From an uncultured Bacilli bacterium (lineage in GTDB: Bacteria; Bacillota_I; Bacilli_A; RF39; UBA660): 8,691 nt of DNA. Within the stretch, counting starts at the first letter, position 1, and each line of letters starts with the position of its first letter. The translations under genes were made by a program, and so were the position numbers. The DNA is taken from contig CANQWJ010000045.1 of NCBI GenBank assembly GCA_947627525.1, positions 1 through 8,691 on the forward strand, in the 5' to 3' direction. The notes beneath the pieces are model-generated. The model saw nothing but the letters and a program-made list of their open reading frames with translations, was not told where the DNA came from and ran no database searches. Positions 6,171 to 8,691 of the stretch are shown here, piece after piece.

Positions 6171-6261
6171 AATTATTATAATTTATTAAGAATATGGTAA
6201 ATAAGTAGTGCAATTTATATTATTTTTAAATATAATAAGAGTGAAAAAGTGTAAAGAAGTG

Positions 6262-6290
6262 CTGACTTATTAGAATCACTATTATATAAT
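6262..6290 (+). promoter_or_regulatory. Promoter of the cohesin/dockerin surface protein gene
   Basis: CTGACT (6262-6267, four of six matches to the -35 consensus) and a perfect TATAAT (6285-6290) are spaced by 17 bases. The start site would be near 6297, giving a leader of only about 15 bases with GGAG at 6299-6302 as the ribosome binding site. The rest of 6171-6311 is plain AT-rich spacer. Confidence 0.65.
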
Positions 6291-6311
6291 AAAAGTATGG
6301 AGTTGAGTAGT

Positions 6312-8691
6312 ATGAAAAAAACAATTAAGTATTTAGTAATATTATTTTTATTAATGGTTTTACCAATGCGTGTAAATGCTTTGGAAAATTTAACATTAAA
6401 TGTTGATAAAACAGAGTTAAAGAAAGGGGAAACTTTGACTATAACTATTGATTTAAAACATGATGATTCTCTATATGCCTTTACGACAGGTATTAGTTTT
6501 GATGAGAATGTTTTTGAAATACCAGAAGTTCAAAACTTTAAAGAACAAGGTGAATGGTCTGATATTGTTTACAATAAAGATAACAATAAGTTTGCTTTGA
6601 TAAATAAATCAGGAGTAGTAAATGATCATTTATTGGTAATAAAATTATTTGTCAAAGAAAATCCGGTTGTGGGAAAGACTAAAATATCTTTACATAATTC
6701 CGTTGCTTCTGATGGGGAAAAAGATATTTCTTTTGATGATGTCAGTAAAGATTTAACTATTAAAGGAACGACAACTAATGCTTCTACTTATGCTCCTAAA
6801 GAAGATGTTGTCGAAAATGAAAAAAGTGTTCAAACATTTAAACCATTTATCATTATTGGTTTAGTTGTTATGGGTCTTTTACTTGTTGGTATTATTTTTG
6901 TTAATACTCGTCTTAGTGAAAAAATGAAATTTAGTAAAAAGATGAAAAAGAATAAAATAAATAAGTATTTAAGTATCGCATTATTAATCGCTTTATTAAT
7001 TACTATTGTTTTAATGCTCCTTCAAGGTGGTAAGGGTGATGTCAATGATGATGGTAAGAAAGATTATGAAGATGCTAAAAAGATAAATGAATATTTAATT
7101 GATATTCAAAATGATAAAGATGATAAAACAACAAAAGATGAAAATGATAAAGATAAGACAAATAAAACAAAAGTAGATAAAAAGAAATATGATGTCAATG
7201 GTGATGGTAAAATCACTATAACGGATACGGCGCAAAGAGTAGAAGAAACTACTAAAACTAAATATACGGTTAACTTAACTCAAGATAAGTTTAAAAAATA
7301 TCCAAATAAAAATGAGAGTATCGAACTACAATTTACAGCTAAGATAAATCCTGATAACGATCTTCAAATAAAAGAAGTTTATCTCGATGGTAAAAAAGTT
7401 AAAGTAAGTCTTGATGATAATGTTTATTCACTTACTGTTAAAGTTCCTAATACATCAGGAATTAAGGAATATATAATTACTAAAGTTGTTTTAACGAATG
7501 GAAGAGAAATAGATAACAAAGATTTAACTTTTACGGTTGATGTTTTAAAAGATGTTCCTAAAATTGAAAGTTTAATTTATGAAGATGGAAAACTAAATTA
7601 TGTTATTAAAGATCAAGATAATGCTTTAAAAGAATCATATGTAAAAATAGTAAAAGGATATATTTCTTCGAGTGATCTTGTTGAAAAAGATCCTGGAGTT
7701 GAAATCCCTGATGATGTTGATCCTGATGATATCGATTCTGATATTAAGTTACCTGATGATTTTGAAACAATGGAAGTAGTATATGAAAAAGAAATAAAGG
7801 AAAGTACTAAAAATGTTTCACTTGATGTTAAATTAGAATTGGGTCAAGAATATACAATATTAATTACTGGTAATTATGATTTAGATACTAATAAATTAGA
7901 TTCTAATAGTAATTATTATGAAAATAAGAATGTTTATTTGAAGTCCTTCACAAATGGTGGTGTTCAAATAACCGCTAAACAAGAATCAATAAAGTCATAT
8001 TATCAAAAAGGTGAAGCATTTACATTTAAATTTGAAGCTAGTGTTAAACCTGAACATATGACACAAATGATATCAAGTGTCATAATTGATGGTGAAGAAA
8101 GAGAAGTTAGATATGTTGATGATCATTATGCCATTGATATGCCTGGTTCTGATAATAGTGGTGAAAAACGTCATATCATTAGTTCTGTTACATTAGATGA
8201 TGGTCATACAGTATTATGTAATTATGAATTGATATATGAAGTACTCAAGGACATACCTAGTTTTGAAAACTTTTTATATCACGAAAAAGATAAACGTATT
8301 ACTTTTGCTTTAAACGATGATGATAATGCTTTAAATGAGGCAAAATTAATTATTACTAAAAAAGGTACTGATACAGTTGTTTATTCAAAAGAGTTAGAAC
8401 TAGGCAATAGTAAATTTGTTTATGATGATATTGAATTAGATAAAGGATCAAAATATGATGTCAAGATAGAGACTACTTATGATTTGGATGAAGAAAAAGA
8501 TGATGATGTTAATAGTTTTGATGAAACGCTATTTACCCATGAGTTAACGATTTATAATATTACTTTATCTAATGTAAATGGTGATACTTACTACGCAAAT
8601 AAAAAATCTGAAGTTGAACTAAAATTTAAGGCTACTATTGAACCAGAAGATAATGGTGTTAGTGTTAATAAAATTAATATTGGTGAAGATA
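6312..8691 (+). CDS. Exported double-pass membrane protein with cohesin-like domain, split dockerin and tandem beta-rich repeats (3' end beyond window)
   Basis: At least 793 residues are encoded and the frame is open at the right edge. A signal peptide is at 1-23 (KYLVILFLLMVLPMRVNA, likely cut after VNA). Residues 24 to about 150 look like a cohesin-type beta-sandwich (LTLNVDKTELKKGETLTITI, then FTTGISFDENVFEI). After a linker, span 1 is at 179-197, a lysine-rich 20-residue loop follows (positive, so inside), and span 2 is at about 219-237. Two dockerin-type calcium loops come next, DVNDDGKKDYED (243-254) and DVNGDGKITITD (294-305), joined by an unusually long Lys/Asp linker. From 318 there are tandem modules of about 200-230 residues, with copies starting near 318, 551 and 747; the second half of each begins with VLKD[VI]P (411, 644). 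By the positive-inside rule both cohesin and dockerin face outside. ATG 6312 follows GGAG (6299-6302) by nine bases. Known cohesin-dockerin pairs assemble extracellular complexes; the partner and role here are unknown. Confidence 0.82.
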   Translation, partial: MKKTIKYLVILFLLMVLPMRVNALENLTLNVDKTELKKGETLTITIDLKHDDSLYAFTTGISFDENVFEIPEVQNFKEQGEWSDIVYNKDNNKFALINKSGVVNDHLLVIKLFVKENPVVGKTKISLHNSVASDGEKDISFDDVSKDLTIKGTTTNASTYAPKEDVVENEKSVQTFKPFIIIGLVVMGLLLVGIIFVNTRLSEKMKFSKKMKKNKINKYLSIALLIALLITIVLMLLQGGKGDVNDDGKKDYEDAKKINEYLIDIQNDKDDKTTKDENDKDKTNKTKVDKKKYDVNGDGKITITDTAQRVEETTKTKYTVNLTQDKFKKYPNKNESIELQFTAKINPDNDLQIKEVYLDGKKVKVSLDDNVYSLTVKVPNTSGIKEYIITKVVLTNGREIDNKDLTFTVDVLKDVPKIESLIYEDGKLNYVIKDQDNALKESYVKIVKGYISSSDLVEKDPGVEIPDDVDPDDIDSDIKLPDDFETMEVVYEKEIKESTKNVSLDVKLELGQEYTILITGNYDLDTNKLDSNSNYYENKNVYLKSFTNGGVQITAKQESIKSYYQKGEAFTFKFEASVKPEHMTQMISSVIIDGEEREVRYVDDHYAIDMPGSDNSGEKRHIISSVTLDDGHTVLCNYELIYEVLKDIPSFENFLYHEKDKRITFALNDDDNALNEAKLIITKKGTDTVVYSKELELGNSKFVYDDIELDKGSKYDVKIETTYDLDEEKDDDVNSFDETLFTHELTIYNITLSNVNGDTYYANKKSEVELKFKATIEPEDNGVSVNKINIGED

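Noticed and set aside
6215..6236. TTATATT/AATATAA inverted repeat and an extra TATAAT upstream of the surface protein gene
   Set aside because: All AT, short, and without a credible -35 box; the promoter at 6262-6290 explains the gene better.

Overview
The window is AT-rich (visibly only about 30% G+C) and uses the standard bacterial code: TGA is a genuine stop at the end of the SDR gene and tryptophan is TGG. All genes lie on the + strand. The content points to a low-GC Bacillota, class Bacilli in the broad sense. It includes L33, EF-P, a class B penicillin-binding protein and three endospore-formation genes (spoIIIAH, gerE, gerM). A gut-type, compact-genome Bacilli lineage near Erysipelotrichales/RF39/Haloplasma is a reasonable guess, but the sequence alone does not prove it. 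The sporulation genes argue against a true Mycoplasma-like organism.

Layout. 1-1330: 3' part of a class B PBP with all three active-site motifs. 1345-2174: a strong extended -10 promoter, rpmG (L33) and efp, closed by a small terminator whose loop carries the efp stop codon. 2188-4183: an overlapping pair, an SDR oxidoreductase and a YnbB/methionine-gamma-lyase-type PLP enzyme. 4242-6007: a sporulation block of spoIIIAH, gerE (intact reading frame but no ordinary in-frame start codon) and gerM. A long imperfect hairpin lies between spoIIIAH and gerE. 6000-6170: promoter, tRNA-Arg(TCT) and terminator. 6262-8691: promoter and the 5' part of a large exported membrane protein carrying a cohesin-like domain, two membrane spans, a split dockerin and tandem beta-rich repeats. 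It runs off the window's end.

How the parts fit. In Bacillus subtilis efp lies beside the eight-gene spoIIIA operon, and gerE lies close to gerM. Here the same landmarks are compressed into one stretch: efp, two metabolic genes, spoIIIAH alone, gerE, gerM. SpoIIIAH and GerM both belong to the mother-cell side of the SpoIIIA-SpoIIQ channel, and GerE is the late mother-cell transcription factor, so this is a condensed mother-cell sporulation module. The most unusual items are the cohesin/dockerin double-pass surface protein and the odd start region of gerE.
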